The notes: a model not told the origin generated them from the letters alone. Positions 53,027-61,981 are shown, counted from the stretch's first letter. The stretch is 64,000 nucleotides of DNA from Amycolatopsis iheyensis (GCF_024703995.1 NZ_JAMXQV010000004.1:62001-126000), one strand, 5' to 3'. Made by a program: numbers and translations.

Positions 53027-53476
53027 TCACCGCTCCTTCGACGCCTGCCGCCGCGACCAGTCGCCGGCGTCGGAGGTGTACCTGACCAGGAGCCGCGCGA
53101 ACCGGACGCGCTCCTCCGGCGACCACGCGGCCGTGATGTCCTCGAACGCCTCGCGCTGCTCGGCGGCGAACCGCGCCCGCTCGGCTTCGCCCCGCTCGGT
53201 GAGCTCCAGCACGGTCCGGCGGCCGTCGGCCTGGGACGCCGCGCGCCGCAGCAGGCCGTCGGCGATGCACGCCGCAACCGTGCGGCTGGCCACCGGCTGC
53301 GCCACGCCCATTTCCGCGGCGAGCCCCCCGACGGTCATCTCGCCCGGCGCGTCCGCGACGACGTTCAGCACGAGGTTGCGGGACACATCGCGGCTCGACG
53401 CCGGGGTGCGCCGGCGCAACCGGGACAGAGCCGGGCCGATCTGGTCCAGCAGGCGATCGTCGGCGGAGCTGTTCAC
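53027..53476 (-). CDS. MarR-family regulator
   Basis: A 149-residue winged-helix protein: MTVGGLAAEMGVAQPVASRTVAACIADGLLRR covers the HTH and recognition helix, and ADGRRTVLELTERGEAER is the wing. Its GTG start at 53476 is divergent from an amidohydrolase gene with 89 nt between. The gap holds an inverted repeat that overlaps a good promoter, so the amidohydrolase is its likely target. Its stop lies 22 nt from the end of PKS D, convergent. Confidence 0.88.
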   Translation of the reverse strand: MNSSADDRLLDQIGPALSRLRRRTPASSRDVSRNLVLNVVADAPGEMTVGGLAAEMGVAQPVASRTVAACIADGLLRRAASQADGRRTVLELTERGEAERARFAAEQREAFEDITAAWSPEERVRFARLLVRYTSDAGDWSRRQASKER

Positions 53477-53502
53477 CCCGCGGATCGTAGTACCCCGCGC
53501 AT

Positions 53503-53542
53503 TTGCATACCAACTGTAAAGTGCATAGCATTAGGTATGTAA
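53503..53542 (+). promoter_or_regulatory. Promoter and MarR operator of the amidohydrolase gene
   Basis: TTGCAT (53503-53508), 17 nt, TAGCAT (53526-53531) forms a housekeeping-type promoter. An imperfect inverted repeat TTGCATACC (53503-53511) / GGTATGTAA (53534-53542), 8 of 9 pairs, brackets it. The stretch is clearly AT-richer than its surroundings. Confidence 0.6.
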
Positions 53543-53565
53543 CTGCGAGAGAAAGCGAGGCCGCC

Positions 53566-54783
53566 ATGGCCACCACCGCCATCACCGGCGCCCGGGTCTT
53601 CGACGGGGAGAAGCCGCTGGGGGTGCAGACCGTCGTCCTCGACGGGCGGAAGATCCGCCGGATCGGCGGCGAAGCGCCCGAGGGCGCCGATCTCGTCGAC
53701 GGCCGCGGTGCGACCCTGCTGCCCGGACTGATCGACGCGCACGTCCACTCCGGTCCCGGCACCCTGGCGCTGGCTCTCCGGTTCGGCGTCACCACCGAAC
53801 TGGAGATGCAGGGCATGAACACCCGCGAAAACCGGGGTCACATCACCGAGGACGACACGGTCGCCGACGTCCGGTCGTCCGGCTTCGCCATCACGCCACC
53901 CGGCGGTCATCCCAGCGAGCTCATGCCCGAAGGCTTCCGGCCGGCCGGCGACCTGCCCGCGGTCATGCCCCTGATGCCGTTCTCCACCAGTCCGGAAGAG
54001 GTGGCCGCCCACGTTCCCCGGTTGCTGGCGCGCGGCTCCGACTACATCAAGTTCATGATCGACGACGGGAGCGTCGAAGGGCACCCCGGGCTGCCCGTGC
54101 TCGACCAGGCCACCCTCGACGCGGGAGTGGCCGAAGCCCGGAAGCACGGCGCCCTCACGGTCGCGCACACCCTGACCCTCGAGGCGACCCGGATGGCCGC
54201 CGAGGCCGGCGTCGACGGCGTCGTCCACGTGTTCATGGACCGGCCACACACCACGGAAATCGTGGACGTGATCGCCGAGGCGGACATGTTCGTCGTCCCG
54301 TGCGTCTGCCTCGACGCGTCGATGATGGGCATCACCGGCGACGTCCTCGCCGACGACCCCCGGGTCGCCCGCCGCCTCGACGACCGGTGGGAGAAGACCC
54401 TGCGGTCCAGCTACGACCGCTACCCGCAAGGCAAGCTCGACGACGTCCTCGAAACGGTGCGGGCACTGGCCGAGGCGGGTGTCGACGTGCTGGCCGGCAC
54501 CGACGCTTCCCTGCCGGAAACGTTCTTCGGCGGCCTGGCCCACGGCGCCAGCCTGCACCACGAGCTGCAGTACCTCGTCGCCGCGGGCCTGACACCGAGC
54601 CGAGCACTACGAGCCGCGACGGCGACCACCGCCCGCCGCTTCGGCCTAGGCGACCGGGGCCGAATCGCCGAAGGCCTCCGCGCCGACCTGCTGCTAGTCG
54701 ACGGCGACCCCACCGAGAACATCGGCGACACGCTCAACACACGGGCAATCTGGCGGCGCGGCACCCGGCTAGCGGAGTCCTGA
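53566..54783 (+). CDS. Amidohydrolase (imidazolonepropionase/prolidase-like)
   Basis: A 405-residue metal-dependent amidohydrolase. Visible features are the N-terminal beta domain (ITGARVFDG), the metal motif GLIDAHVHSGPG, a later His in VAHTLTLEATRMAAEAG, then GVDVLAGTDASLP with the catalytic Asp, and the C-terminal beta domain (GRIAEGLRADLLLVDGDP). These bind one or two zinc ions and hydrolyse amide or cyclic amide bonds; the exact substrate is unknown. ATG 53566 is chosen over a frame opening at 53503, which would sit inside the promoter. It is under likely MarR control, so a xenobiotic or imported small molecule is a reasonable guess for its substrate. Confidence 0.9.
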   Translation: MATTAITGARVFDGEKPLGVQTVVLDGRKIRRIGGEAPEGADLVDGRGATLLPGLIDAHVHSGPGTLALALRFGVTTELEMQGMNTRENRGHITEDDTVADVRSSGFAITPPGGHPSELMPEGFRPAGDLPAVMPLMPFSTSPEEVAAHVPRLLARGSDYIKFMIDDGSVEGHPGLPVLDQATLDAGVAEARKHGALTVAHTLTLEATRMAAEAGVDGVVHVFMDRPHTTEIVDVIAEADMFVVPCVCLDASMMGITGDVLADDPRVARRLDDRWEKTLRSSYDRYPQGKLDDVLETVRALAEAGVDVLAGTDASLPETFFGGLAHGASLHHELQYLVAAGLTPSRALRAATATTARRFGLGDRGRIAEGLRADLLLVDGDPTENIGDTLNTRAIWRRGTRLAES

Positions 54784-55146
54784 CCGCGGCGGCCGCCAGC
54801 GCGCCGGCGGCGCGGTCGCGGCGCTGAAGCGGAACTCGACCCGGACCGGGATTTCCTCGAGGGCTTCGCGCAGCCGGGGCAGGCCCTGGGTGTCCAGCCG
54901 TTCCCGGATCGCCGCCGGATCACCGTCCTGACCGACGGTGACGACCAGGACGAGCGTCGGCGCGGCCGCGTACCGCACCCAGGTGGGAGGCAGGTCCGTG
55001 CCCGGCACCAGCGGCGCGTCCGGGTCGACCAGCCGCAGCAGGCCGAAGTGCGTCGCCACCGCGAACGCCCCGGCCGCCAGCAGCGCGAGCCCGAACAGGC
55101 CGAGCAGGAAGCGGTTGAGGCGGGCGGGACGGTTGAAGCTCGTCAT
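54769..55146 (-). CDS. AmaP-like membrane-anchor protein with the middle missing
   Basis: 125 residues. The N-terminus (FNRPARLNRFLLGLFGLALLAAGAFAV) is one membrane helix as in actinomycete AmaP proteins (alkaline-shock membrane anchor). The C-terminal part (GDPAAIRERLDTQGLPRLREALE) also fits that family. From memory, full-length AmaP has a second membrane helix and about 60 more residues between WVRYAAA and LVLVVTV; here these are joined directly, which suggests an in-frame deletion. The ATG has CCGGAAGGA upstream. Its partner genes (Asp23, DUF6286) are not adjacent. It overlaps the amidohydrolase end by 15 nt, convergent. Confidence 0.6.
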   Translation of the reverse strand: MTSFNRPARLNRFLLGLFGLALLAAGAFAVATHFGLLRLVDPDAPLVPGTDLPPTWVRYAAAPTLVLVVTVGQDGDPAAIRERLDTQGLPRLREALEEIPVRVEFRFSAATAPPARWRPPRSGLR

Positions 55147-55234
55147 CAGGTCCTTCCGGGGAGCGCCTCGGACACCCGACACCCCCGCGCCGCCCAGCCA
55201 TGCGCACCGTGTTCGCGTGGCGGGGTACGGACGT

Positions 55235-55750
55235 CTACTTGACGACGTGGAACGCCGGGCGGGCGCACCACGTCGCCATCGCCGAGGCGTCGAGGTAGAC
55301 GTAGTCCCCGACGCGGATGCAGCGGCCGGTTCTTTCCAGGCCGTCGAGCAGGTCCGCAGAAGGGCGCGTACGGAATTCGACGAACACCCAGCCATCCGTT
55401 CGCTCGGCGACCCGCTGCGCCAACCGGCCCAGCACGGGCCGGCCCGCCGGATCGCTGACGAAGACGTGCAGTCCGATGTCGCAGCGCATGGTCGTGCCGG
55501 CCACCTGCTCGACGAGCCCGACCTCTGCCGGGTCGATTTCGTGGTCGGGCTGGTAGAGGGAGTAGCCGTAGGGAAGTCGGTCAGCGGAGTGCCAGTACCG
55601 CGGATCGGCCGCGTTGCGGATCATGCCTTCGGCTGCCATCTCCGCGATCACCACCCGCTCCGCACGCTCGGCGGGGCTCGGCGTCAAGACGCTGAACGAA
55701 GTTCCGGCCACCGGAAGAGTAAACCCCACCTTCCACAAACGCACTCTCAT
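55235..55750 (-). CDS. Uncharacterised protein ending in a FHVVK motif (possibly DUF6368-like)
   Basis: 171 residues, no signal peptide or membrane helix. It has a mixed alpha/beta pattern and ends with YLDASAMATWCARPAFHVVK, a C-terminus I associate weakly with DUF6368. The ATG has AAAGGGGAG upstream, a strong ribosome site, which supports a real gene. An IS110 remnant lies directly upstream, so it may have arrived, or been left, by rearrangement. Proteins of this sort are sometimes found beside toxin loci, but no role can be shown. Confidence 0.65.
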   Translation of the reverse strand: MRVRLWKVGFTLPVAGTSFSVLTPSPAERAERVVIAEMAAEGMIRNAADPRYWHSADRLPYGYSLYQPDHEIDPAEVGLVEQVAGTTMRCDIGLHVFVSDPAGRPVLGRLAQRVAERTDGWVFVEFRTRPSADLLDGLERTGRCIRVGDYVYLDASAMATWCARPAFHVVK

Positions 55751-55764
55751 GACTCCCCTTTATG

Positions 55765-56337
55765 TCAAGAGGTGGCTCTGGCAGCGGCAGGCCACCTGGT
55801 GGCAGGTTCGGGTTGTGACTTCTCCGAAGAGCCGGTGTCCGGGATCAGACCGGTCACGCTGGATTGCAGAGTCGTCCCGGAATGCCCTCCCAGGCCTGCC
55901 GCCTCCTTGCCCGCCGCTTTCTTCGAGTCGAAATCCATGCGGCCAGCGGTGGGGTTACGGAATTGGACGACTCCCATGATGTGCAGTGTCCGGTTGATTC
56001 CGCGATTACCGGCGTGGGACGGGAGGTGCCATTGCTGTTCACCGGACGACGCGTCCAACTGCGCGGTGCCGTTCCAGGAGGCGAGTCGACCCCGGGTGCT
56101 GAACCGTTAGATGTCGCCGACGTCAGCCAGCAGCCGCGCGACGCCAGACGGTCCGATGCCATGCAGGTCGAGCAGAGTGCTTCGGCGGGCGATCACCATC
56201 TCGCGGAGATCTTTGTCCGCCGCCTTGGTCTTCTTGTCAGCGCCGAATTTCCCGAGCGTGACCACCTCACCGAGATCGGTGATCACCTCGACTGTCGCCG
56301 AACGCTTATGCGGTTCCATCCCGATAATCACGGGCAT
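55765..56337 (-). pseudogene. IS110-family transposase remnant
   Basis: The N-terminus (MPVIIGMEPHKRSATVEVI) matches the DEDD-type start of IS110 transposases. It then jumps to the C-terminal region (STLLDLHGIGPSGVARLLADVGDI), so most of the catalytic domain is deleted. A TAA at about 56107 stops the frame, but the same frame continues with transposase sequence: FSTRGRLASWNGTAQLDASSGEQ, then HAGNRGINRTLHIMGVVQFR and DSKKAAGKEA. A second deletion before the tail (GGHSGTTLQSSVTG) is likely. About 190 of the usual 400 residues remain, so it is immobile. Confidence 0.85.
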
Positions 56338-56745
56338 GCAGTTCTCCTCGCCTCAACGAGACGATGTCAGCGAGGAGGGCACCGCTACTTCGAGCTGGGC
56401 AGACCTCTTTTCAGCCACTCTGCGCGCGGCGCTCGGCGAGACGCATGCCATGAGAAAGCCGCGCCGATGACGCTGGCGGGCAGCCGCTGTGAGCGAGCGA
56501 CCGTGCCGGCGCTTCAACTCGAGCCGACCCAGTCGCATCACTGCTGGTCACAATGAAGGTCGAACATGCAACGGGCCGCAAGCGCCGGACTCGCTGCGGC
56601 TGATCATGTCGAAGTCAAGAAGATGGCGCATGCTCGTCACCGTGATGCTGTCACCAAAGTCTCCGCACCGGGTAACGTCCACGCCTCCAGTAGTACCGGA
56701 CAGGCTCGTGCTGTTGGCTCGGAGTTCCGTGTCTGGACCTGTTCA
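56338..56745. other. 408-nt stretch without a recognisable gene
   Basis: Between the IS110 remnant and the DUF4190-like gene. G+C is lower than in the PKS genes. Only short frames are open, none with a convincing family, start site or conserved motif. It probably includes decayed insertion-sequence flank. Confidence 0.5.
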
Positions 56746-57366
56746 TCACGCGGGCCCGGTCTTCTCACTCGCGAAGCGGTAATAGCAGACTGCACGGTGC
56801 TTGCCCTCGTTCCAGCTCGCCGACGTCGGTGTCACGACCTGCACGCGGGCACCGGGTATCTGGCGGGCGTCGGCCTCGCACCGGGACAGGGTGTGCTGGT
56901 AGGACTCGCCGATGTCCGGCATCGAGCCCTCGGCCAGCGGGAGCACTTCGAACGCCTCGGCGGTGTGCCGAGTGGCGCACGGTGCTCGCAGCACGTCCCC
57001 GCCGCTCGAAACCGCCGGGGACCAGAAACAATCGCCCACGGCGAGGTCGAGGCCGTGAGCTACCCCCTCCGGCAACTGTTCCTGACGTGCTTGCTGCTGC
57101 CACCACGCCGTCCCGGTGCCGATCTTGTACCCGATGACGCCCATCCACCCCGCGAAAGCCACCAAGCCGCAGATCACCAAGACCCAGCCGCGCTGCCGCT
57201 GCTTCCGAATCCGGACCACCGCCACGGCGGCGAACACCGGGGCGATCAGCCCGCCGAGTAAACCCGTCACGAGCGTCGCGATCGCGTAGCGGCTCACCGG
57301 TTGACTACGGAGTTCCGCTTGCATCAGCTCGTCGAAGAGCTCGGGATCGTGTTCTGGTGCAACCAT
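56746..57366 (-). CDS. DUF4190-type membrane protein with extracytoplasmic septum-formation-like domain
   Basis: 206 residues. Two membrane helices (SRYAIATLVTGLLGGLIAPVFAA and WVLVICGLVAFAGWMGVIGY) form a DUF4190-like unit at about 25-90. The remainder, about 95-206, is outside the membrane and has four spaced cysteines (VGDCFWSP, LRAPCATRHTAEAFEV, SRCEAD, AVCYYRF), typical of the Septum_form domain in actinomycetes. The role is unknown; such proteins are often linked loosely to cell envelope or division. The ATG (57366) has GGGGGGAA upstream. It lies 79 nt beyond the likely immunity gene on the same strand. Confidence 0.82.
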   Translation of the reverse strand: MVAPEHDPELFDELMQAELRSQPVSRYAIATLVTGLLGGLIAPVFAAVAVVRIRKQRQRGWVLVICGLVAFAGWMGVIGYKIGTGTAWWQQQARQEQLPEGVAHGLDLAVGDCFWSPAVSSGGDVLRAPCATRHTAEAFEVLPLAEGSMPDIGESYQHTLSRCEADARQIPGARVQVVTPTSASWNEGKHRAVCYYRFASEKTGPA

Positions 57367-57444
57367 GGTTCCCCCCTCAGTTTGATCTTCCGTCCATGGG
57401 GTCGACGCCGATCCGCGTGAACCACAAGCTCAGATGTCATCGAT

Positions 57445-57801
57445 CTAGACGAAGAGCAATTTGTCCTTGATTTGCACTTCAGGGAGCACCTTCAGCTCCA
57501 TCGTTCCAGCCAGGGAGTCCGTTTCAAAATCGACTTCGATTGAAGTTGCATCCTCGCCCTGATGGAACCTAATGAGAACAGCACCCTCTCGAAACAATTC
57601 GAGAGCGACCCTTTTTCCAGATTTCCAGAGAATCCTTACCGATCTCCCGACCACATCATAGGAGAAGCTGACCGAATTATCGTCGTCGACATCGAAAACG
57701 AGCACCTGCACACTAGAGCCCGACTCGGGCACCAAGGGCTCCACTCCGATGATCTCAAGTACCTCTAGCGCACTCGGCACCACAAGCTCGCGAAACGTCA
57801 T
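57445..57801 (-). CDS. Candidate immunity protein for the adjacent toxin
   Basis: A 118-residue acidic protein (VLVFDVDDDNSVSFSYDV, IRFHQGEDATSIEVDFETD) with a beta-rich look and no signal peptide. The ATG at 57801 has GGGTGGG upstream and lies 13 nt after the toxin stop on the same strand. A longer open frame to 58005 only adds antisense of the toxin end. Base composition is markedly less G+C rich than the flanks, as is the toxin tip. Position, size and composition fit an immunity gene; I recognise no Imm family, so the call rests on context. Confidence 0.65.
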   Translation of the reverse strand: MTFRELVVPSALEVLEIIGVEPLVPESGSSVQVLVFDVDDDNSVSFSYDVVGRSVRILWKSGKRVALELFREGAVLIRFHQGEDATSIEVDFETDSLAGTMELKVLPEVQIKDKLLFV

Positions 57802-57814
57802 ATCCCACCCTTCA

Positions 57815-60800
57815 CTACTTTCGATGCCTGAAGATAGCAGATGAGAACCGGTAGGTTCCGTCGGGCAGGATCTGCCAGGAGCTTTCGACGCTGCGTATCC
57901 CGTAGGGTCCGTAGAGCACGGAATAAGCAACACCGAATTCGCCGAACTCGTTGGTGTACGTATGGTCGAATCCGCGAGCCGGGGCCGCTCGGAGCTCCTC
58001 GGCAATATAGGCTCGCATCTCGGATGTATCCTTGATTCCGATCTTGAGCAGTTCCATCATGTTTTGCTGGGCGCGCGCGGAATTATGGTCATCCGCTTTG
58101 ATGTTCACGTTGAACAGGTAGTCGAGCTTTCGCGGGTCGATTACACAGTCGGCGTTGTGAACGAGCGCGGAATCCATCTTGGAGCCGACGAAGTACGTAT
58201 GAAGGTTGGCGACCGTGAGATTGTAGACTTTGGTTTGTTCTTCGTGTTCATGGACATCAGAACCGACAACGGCCTCGCCGGTCGGTGTTCGCAAGTGATC
58301 CCCACGCCGGAGGTCCTTTGCTTCGACCCATCTGACAAGGTTCTGAACCCAGAACGGGTGGTTCGACGTCGCCTCGATCCGCGTTACCGAGTCTCGCGCT
58401 CTCACTACGACGTTGACGAGGCTCTTCTGCCCCTCGCCTGTGATCAGCCGAGTGACCGGCTCGGGCACCGGCCGACCGTCGTGCGCATCCGCCGCCAGCA
58501 CCCAGTCGCCGACAACGACGTTCTTGATCGGTTTCGTCCCGCCACCGGCGAGAAGTACCGGGGTGTCGCCGGTGAAGCTATTCGGCGTACATGCGGTGAA
58601 GGGTTTGCCGAACTCGTTGAGGAAGTTCGGCCCCGAAGCCCGCTGCTCGACCAGTTCATTCTCGAGGAGTCCGCCGACTCTGCTGGCGACGAGGGCATCT
58701 CCGGTGGCGATGGCCATCCACGAGGTGAATGCCGTCCCTTCCGGGACGATCGACGCAGCCAGGAGCCCACAGGGTTCGAACGCCGCGCACAGCGTGCCGG
58801 CGAGCAACGCGGTCTCCGTCGTCGCCAGTGCGCCATAGATTGCGCCGAGTTCGTTGAGCGCCTGCGCGGCCGCCGTGAAAGCCAGGTCGGTGGCGAAGGT
58901 GGGGCTCGTCTCGGCGGCAAAGCATTGCTGCTGGAACCCGCGTCCCATGTTCTCGGTGTGCCGGCAGAGCCAGTCGTTGCTCAGGACGCGCATCGCCTTG
59001 TCGGCGTCGGACATCTGCGCGAACTGGATACACTCGTCATAACCGATGCCGCCGGGCAGGCTCTTGCAGTGCAGCAGCAGGATCCCGTTCGCTTCCTCCT
59101 GCTTACGCTTGACCGTGGCCAGCGCTGCAGACACCGCGTCGTTCGCCGCCGTCTTCGCCTTCTCAACGCTGTCCCCAGCTGCCAGGGCGCTCTTGAACGC
59201 GTCGCGGGCGGAGCCGTAGGCATCCGAGGCCATGCGTGCGGCGAAGTTCGCCGACGAGTTCGCCCAAGCTGCCGACATCGCGGCACTGCGCGATGACTTC
59301 TGAGCGTTTACGGCGGCGGTGTTGGCGGTCGCTGCCGAACGCGCCGCCCGGGTGGCGGCATCCTGGGCTGCCAAGGCGGACTCGTGTGCCTGCTGGGCGC
59401 TGGCCGCAGCTTGCTGCCGGTCGGTTTCGGCTTGCTGTGCGTAGCCGGCGGCCTCGGCGGCGGCGCCGCGTGCGGTGGCGGCGACCTTCTGGGCCAAGTC
59501 TGCGCTCTGGGCTGCGCTCTGGGCAGTCTGCATTGCTTGGGCGAGGTAGCCGGAGACCTGAGCGTCGTGAGCGGCGCTGTCCTGGTCCTGCTGCGCTGCC
59601 GAGTACTGCCCGGAGACGAGGAAGTCGCGGACCATGGCCGGGGTGCCGTCGAGCGCGATCTGTGCCGCGGCCTTCAGCTGTGGTCCGCTGGTGTCGGCGG
59701 CGAGAATCTGGTTGGCCTTGATCCGGTCGTCCAGGATCGCGGAGGTGGTCTTGTCGGCGTCGAGGAACTGGCGCAGGGCTTGGTCGGTGTCGGCGTCCAG
59801 TGCCCGCTGTGCTGCGGCCTGGGTCGCGAAGTTCCCTGCCTGCTGTGCGTCGGCGAGGATGCGGTCGACGGCGATCCGGTCGTCGAGTTCACGGTTGGGG
59901 TAGTCCTGGCTGTGCAGGAAGGCTTGGACGTCGGCGTCGCTGCCGGCGAGCGCTGCATCGGCGGCAGCCTTGAATCCGTCGGTCCCGGTCCGGGCGAGGT
60001 TGGCCAGGGTGACGCGGTCGTCCTGGCCGGCGGCGAGGGCGAGGCCGGTGCGGATGAAGTCGATCGCGACGACGTCGGGGCTGGCGAGCGCTGTCTGGGC
60101 GGCAGCCTGGGTCCACGGGCCGCCGCTGGTAGCCAGGGCCAGGGCGGCCTTGCGCGCGTCGGCCAGCGCGAGGGCGGGGTCGGTGCCGGCGGCGGTGGCT
60201 TCGGTGATCAGCCGGTTGGTCTCGGCGGTGCGGAGATCGTTCTGGGTCTTGTTCCAGCGGTCGGCGACGGACACCTGGTCGGCTGCGGCGCCGAGATGCA
60301 GGGCAAGTTCGTCGTCACGTTCGGTTTCGGCGGCCAGGCGAGCAGCATCAGCGGTGCGGGCGGCGTCGTAGACGGTCTTGGCCTGGGTGGCGGCGTTGAT
60401 CGCGGCTTGGGCTGCCTGGGTCGCCGCGTTGGCGTGAGTGGTGGCGAGGGTGGCGGCCTCGGTGGCGTTGTGGGCGTGGTTGGCGGCGTCGAGTGCGGCT
60501 GCCGCGGCGGCGTCGGCGTCGCGGGCGGCTCGTTCCGCGGCGGCCTGGGCGGCGTAGGCGGCAGTGGCGGCAGTGTCGGCGAACGCGCTCGCGGCCTGGG
60601 CGGCGCGGGTCGCGCGGGCGGCGTTCGCAGCTGCGCTGGCCGCGGCCTGGCGTGCCTTGGTGGCCTCGGCCCTCGCGACCGAGGAGTTCTTGCTGGCAGC
60701 TTCGGCGGCGCGGGCCGCGGCGGCGGCGTTGGTGCCGGCCGAACCGGCCGCGGAGATCGCGTTCTTGGCCGCGATGACGGCGTCGCCGGCGGATCGGGCG

Positions 60801-61963
60801 GCAGCGGCTGCGTCACGCGCGCCTTGCGCGGCGTCTCGCGCGGTTTCAGCGGCCTGGCGGGCGGTGTCGGCGTTCTTCGCGTCGGTTGCTGCGGCGGAGG
60901 CGGAGTTGTAGGCCTGGGACGCGGCCTGTCCCGCCTTGGTCGCCGCGGTCGCGGCGCGGGTGGCGGCACCGGAGGCGACGCGGGCGGCGACGCTGGCGGC
61001 GTTCGCGGCGCCGACCGCTTCCCGAGCGGCCGAGGCGGCCTTGTCCGCGGCGTCAGCGGCCGCCACCGCTGCGGCGGTGGCGGCGTTCGCGTCGTTGTGC
61101 GCGTTCGCGCTCGCGGTCGCCGCGGCTTCGGCGGCCTGCTTGGCCAGCTGCGCCTCTGTCACCGCCCGTGCCGAGGCGTCCTTGGACGCCTGGGTTTCCC
61201 GTGCCGCTTCTTCGCCGGCGTCCTTGGCTGCTCCGGCTAGCTGGGCGATGGTCGAGGTTTCGAGGTCGCGTGCTTCGGCGATCTCACGGTCGTGGTTGAG
61301 GAACTGGGCGTAGGCCTCGGTCGTGTCGGCATCGAGAGCGCGCTGCGCCGCCGCGCGAGTCTCGGGTCCCCCGGTGGCCAGAGCCTGATCCACCCGGATC
61401 CGCTGATCGAGTGCATAGGGTTGTTTCCACCCGGTGTCGAGGAAGTCCTGCAGCGCGTCGTCAGTGTCGGCGTCCAACGCCGCCTGCGCGGCCTTCTGCA
61501 TTTCAGGTCCGCCGACGGCGAGCATCTGATCGACCCGGATCCGCCGGTCCTGGCTCGAGGGCAATTTCCAGCCCGAGGCCAGGAACGTGGAGATCGCCGC
61601 GTCGTCGGTCGCGTCGAGAGCCTGCTGAGCGGCGGTCTTGACGGTCGGGCCGCCCGAGGCGAGGATCCGGTTCACGCTGATCCGGTCGTCGACCTTGCGG
61701 TCCTGCGGCAGCTTGACGTTCAGGAATGCCGTGATGTCGGCGTCGGTTCCGACCAGCGCCGCGGCCGCGTCGGCTTTCACCGTGGAGCCGCCCAGCCGCC
61801 ACAGCTGCACGACACGATCCCGGTCGGTCATCGGCAGGGCCGGGGTGTCCGGCGGGCCGGTATCAGCGAGCGCGGCCGGCGCGGTCAGCATTCCCGCGAA
61901 TAATGCGACGACCAACAGAAGCAGCCCGAAGGCCGCCCGGCCGGATTCTCGGCGCGCGAACAT
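57815..61963 (-). CDS. Secreted polymorphic toxin: ALF repeats, Ala-rich coiled coil, Hint domain, C-terminal toxin
   Basis: About 1382 residues. A signal peptide (FGLLLLVVALFAGMLTAPAALA) is followed by four ALF-type repeats (pattern DDRI-x-VNRILASGGPTVKTAA), a very Ala-rich coiled-coil stalk (about 240-530), more ALF repeats (about 620-760), another Ala-rich stretch, and then a Hint self-cleaving domain (about 1120-1270; SFTGDTPVLLAGG, SNHPFW, LHTYFV, ALVHN). The last 108 residues (from DPRKLDYLFNV) are a distinct tip, the presumed toxin released by Hint; its fold is not recognised, though its pattern recalls DUF6883-type tips. ATG 61963 is chosen for the AGGGGGA upstream; an in-frame ATG at 61981 has none. 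The tip and the following gene are less G+C rich, as expected for exchanged toxin/immunity cassettes. Confidence 0.88.
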   Translation of the reverse strand: MFARRESGRAAFGLLLLVVALFAGMLTAPAALADTGPPDTPALPMTDRDRVVQLWRLGGSTVKADAAAALVGTDADITAFLNVKLPQDRKVDDRISVNRILASGGPTVKTAAQQALDATDDAAISTFLASGWKLPSSQDRRIRVDQMLAVGGPEMQKAAQAALDADTDDALQDFLDTGWKQPYALDQRIRVDQALATGGPETRAAAQRALDADTTEAYAQFLNHDREIAEARDLETSTIAQLAGAAKDAGEEAARETQASKDASARAVTEAQLAKQAAEAAATASANAHNDANAATAAAVAAADAADKAASAAREAVGAANAASVAARVASGAATRAATAATKAGQAASQAYNSASAAATDAKNADTARQAAETARDAAQGARDAAAAARSAGDAVIAAKNAISAAGSAGTNAAAAARAAEAASKNSSVARAEATKARQAAASAAANAARATRAAQAASAFADTAATAAYAAQAAAERAARDADAAAAAALDAANHAHNATEAATLATTHANAATQAAQAAINAATQAKTVYDAARTADAARLAAETERDDELALHLGAAADQVSVADRWNKTQNDLRTAETNRLITEATAAGTDPALALADARKAALALATSGGPWTQAAAQTALASPDVVAIDFIRTGLALAAGQDDRVTLANLARTGTDGFKAAADAALAGSDADVQAFLHSQDYPNRELDDRIAVDRILADAQQAGNFATQAAAQRALDADTDQALRQFLDADKTTSAILDDRIKANQILAADTSGPQLKAAAQIALDGTPAMVRDFLVSGQYSAAQQDQDSAAHDAQVSGYLAQAMQTAQSAAQSADLAQKVAATARGAAAEAAGYAQQAETDRQQAAASAQQAHESALAAQDAATRAARSAATANTAAVNAQKSSRSAAMSAAWANSSANFAARMASDAYGSARDAFKSALAAGDSVEKAKTAANDAVSAALATVKRKQEEANGILLLHCKSLPGGIGYDECIQFAQMSDADKAMRVLSNDWLCRHTENMGRGFQQQCFAAETSPTFATDLAFTAAAQALNELGAIYGALATTETALLAGTLCAAFEPCGLLAASIVPEGTAFTSWMAIATGDALVASRVGGLLENELVEQRASGPNFLNEFGKPFTACTPNSFTGDTPVLLAGGGTKPIKNVVVGDWVLAADAHDGRPVPEPVTRLITGEGQKSLVNVVVRARDSVTRIEATSNHPFWVQNLVRWVEAKDLRRGDHLRTPTGEAVVGSDVHEHEEQTKVYNLTVANLHTYFVGSKMDSALVHNADCVIDPRKLDYLFNVNIKADDHNSARAQQNMMELLKIGIKDTSEMRAYIAEELRAAPARGFDHTYTNEFGEFGVAYSVLYGPYGIRSVESSWQILPDGTYRFSSAIFRHRK

Positions 61964-61981
61964 CACCCAGTTCCCCCTCAT

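Noticed and set aside
59384..61240. 618-codon Gly-rich plus-strand frame opposite the toxin stalk
   Set aside because: The Gly/Val repeats are simply the reverse complement of the Ala-rich coiled-coil codons; no start site or family.
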